Below are positions 63,073-64,000 of a DNA stretch of 64,000 bases, piece after piece. Source of the stretch: an uncultured Eubacteriales bacterium (GTDB lineage: Bacteria > Bacillota > Clostridia > Christensenellales > Aristaeellaceae); the NCBI GenBank assembly GCA_900315315.1, contig OMYT01000003.1, positions 48,958-112,957 on the forward strand. The letters run 5' to 3'. Made by a program: the position numbers and the translations under genes. Under the pieces are notes generated by a model. It was not told the origin of the DNA. It was given only the letters and a program-made list of their open reading frames with translations, and did no database searches. How positions within the stretch are numbered: position 1 is the stretch's first letter; each line of letters starts with the position of its first letter.

Positions 63073-63678
63073 ATGAGATCGGACGTAATCGAGGTATCCA
63101 GCAGAGGGGAAAAGATGGAAGCGGCGCTGAAGCAGGCGGACAAGGTGGCGGCCTACAAGGAGATGAGCCCGAAGAACGCCGTGCATCTCCATCTGCTGAC
63201 GGAGGAGATGATGGGCTTGATGCGCTCCATCACCGGGGACGTGACGGGCAAATTCTGGATCGAGGATGAGAACGAGGAATATCAGCTGCATCTGCAGGTC
63301 GAGAAATGGCTGACCAGCGAAACGCGGGAGAAGCTGCTCGCCGCGTCCACCACGGGGAAGAATTCGGCCGCGAAGGGCCTGATGGGCCGGCTGCGGAACT
63401 TCTTCGAGGTCGGTGCGGACGAGGACGTCGTGGCCTACACGAATCCGCTGGTCCTGCCCGGGATGTATGAGACGGCGGCCGCGCCGAAGATGGACTGGGA
63501 GTGGTCCATGGTGCAGTACGAGGAGGCGCTTGCTTCCACCCGGCAGGAAAACAGGGAGACCGTGCAGGAGGCCCGGGACGAACTGGAGAAATCCGTCGTT
63601 GCCCATGTGGCGGACGACGTAAAGGTCAGCATCAAGGGCCGGGTCGTCGAGATGATTATCTACAAGAAGATGGCATGA
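63073..63678 (+). CDS. Conserved hypothetical protein, possible histidine-kinase-like ATPase fold
   Basis: The 201-residue protein begins MRSDVIEVSSRGEKMEAALKQADKVAAYKEMSPKNAVHLHLLTEEMMGLMRSITGD and is preceded by AAGGAGG at the right distance from 63073. The helix HLHLLTEEMMGL, with its acidic pair, resembles the N-box helix of small GHKL/anti-sigma-type ATPases, but the G1 and G2 glycine motifs are not obvious, so nucleotide binding is doubtful. A charged helical stretch (EEALASTRQENRETVQEARDELEKS) lies near 155-180. I do not recognise a named function. Confidence 0.75.
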   Translation: MRSDVIEVSSRGEKMEAALKQADKVAAYKEMSPKNAVHLHLLTEEMMGLMRSITGDVTGKFWIEDENEEYQLHLQVEKWLTSETREKLLAASTTGKNSAAKGLMGRLRNFFEVGADEDVVAYTNPLVLPGMYETAAAPKMDWEWSMVQYEEALASTRQENRETVQEARDELEKSVVAHVADDVKVSIKGRVVEMIIYKKMA

Positions 63679-63770
63679 GGCCGGCGGCTGCGACCGGAAG
63701 GTTTCACGGTACTTGAACATTCGACACCGTACAGTCACGGATTTCCCGCCAAAAGGCGAACATTCTTTCA

Positions 63771-63817
63771 GGGCAGATCAGGCATCGTGCGGATGCGTTG
63801 AGCTGCCTTGATTTTTT
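63771..63817 (+). terminator. Intrinsic terminator after the 201-residue protein gene
   Basis: GGCAG (63772-63776) with CTGCC (63802-63807 region) and an inner stem GCATC/GATGC form a two-part hairpin, followed by TTGATTTTTT. Confidence 0.7.
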
Positions 63818-63840
63818 ATCAAAAAAGCTCCAAAAAAAGC

Positions 63841-63869
63841 TTGACAAAGCTTTTGCCGTTTGGTATTCT
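63841..63869 (+). promoter_or_regulatory. Strong promoter near the window end, possibly of an rRNA operon
   Basis: TTGACA (63841-63846) and TATTCT (63864-63869) are separated by 17 bases, with A-rich tracts directly upstream like an UP element. A hairpin CGTACGG-GAAA-CCGTACG (63881-63898) and a CCTTGAAAACGATACAGAG stretch follow; the latter resembles leaders ahead of 16S rRNA genes in Firmicutes. The rRNA itself would begin beyond the window. Confidence 0.55.
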
Positions 63870-64000
63870 ATGCAAGCTCGCGTACGGGAAACCGTACGAA
63901 AAACGGGCAGGCGAACCTTGAAAACGATACAGAGAGAAACGCGCAAGAAATTCAGCGAAGATTCCAAAGAGTTTAAACACGGAAGTGTTTGAAGGATTAA
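63870..64000. other. Untranslated leader at the end of the window
   Basis: The last 130 bases hold a GNRA-loop hairpin at 63881-63898 and an A-rich, purine-rich sequence with no convincing ribosome-binding site and gene start. A short reading frame here overlaps the promoter and is not counted as a gene. Confidence 0.5.

Noticed and set aside
63798-63992. Short 64-codon reading frame at the right end
   Set aside because: It runs through the terminator T tract and the consensus promoter and lacks a ribosome-binding site.

Overview
The window is bacterial chromosomal DNA of high GC content, densely coded, with strong ribosome-binding sites (AGGAGG type) and sigma-A-like promoters. The gene content points to a Gram-positive anaerobe of the Clostridia: ferredoxin-linked 2-oxoacid oxidoreductase genes, a LoaP-type NusG paralogue, ECF-type vitamin uptake, and many secreted proteins with choline/cell-wall-binding repeats. 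An uncultured gut or rumen member of the Lachnospirales or Christensenellales is my best guess, but no marker rRNA lies inside the window.

Region 1 (1-5.2 kb) is the end of a surface-polysaccharide operon: a double-domain glycosyltransferase, a membrane acyltransferase, dTDP-glucose 4,6-dehydratase (rfbB), a dolichol-phosphate-mannose-synthase-like glycosyltransferase and a DUF2304 membrane protein. The matching rfbA and rfbC lie 31 kb away on the other strand, and rfbD is absent.

Region 2 (5.2-41 kb) is the most distinctive part, a phosphocholine surface-decoration island. It has flippase-licD; a BCCT (choline/betaine-type) transporter operon with a ferredoxin oxidoreductase and an ADP-forming acyl-CoA synthetase alpha subunit; and an operon encoding a winged-helix/LicC/LicA fusion, a 56-residue membrane peptide, an NCS1-type permease and a separate LicC. 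Around these genes sit six exported proteins with choline-binding-type repeats: three tandem paralogues of about 1,280 residues, an LRR/Ig-like protein, a 305-residue protein, and a transglutaminase-like protein. Together they encode the capture, activation and attachment of phosphocholine and the proteins that would bind it. The two lic-type operons carry similar GTTCATGAA palindromes just downstream of their -10 boxes, which suggests a shared regulator, perhaps the winged helix of the LicC/LicA fusion itself.

Region 3 (39-50.9 kb) holds an LTA-synthase-like sulfatase-fold membrane enzyme, a SpoU methyltransferase, the LoaP/NusG paralogue divergent from an AraR-type regulator, RlmH, a barnase-like lipoprotein, a six-repeat peptidoglycan-binding lipoprotein, a secreted caspase-like protein and an Mrp ATPase. 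Two families of dispersed hairpin repeats occur in the intergenic spaces, and both show paired (covarying) changes in their stems.

Region 4 (51-63.7 kb) is housekeeping: proS, plsX-acpP-rnc, yebC, pyrimidine-nucleoside phosphorylase, azlCD, an ECF S component next to coaX (probably pantothenate), hom, a HAD-thymidylate kinase fusion, mnmA and one uncharacterised gene. The window ends with a terminator, a consensus promoter and a structured leader that may precede an rRNA operon.
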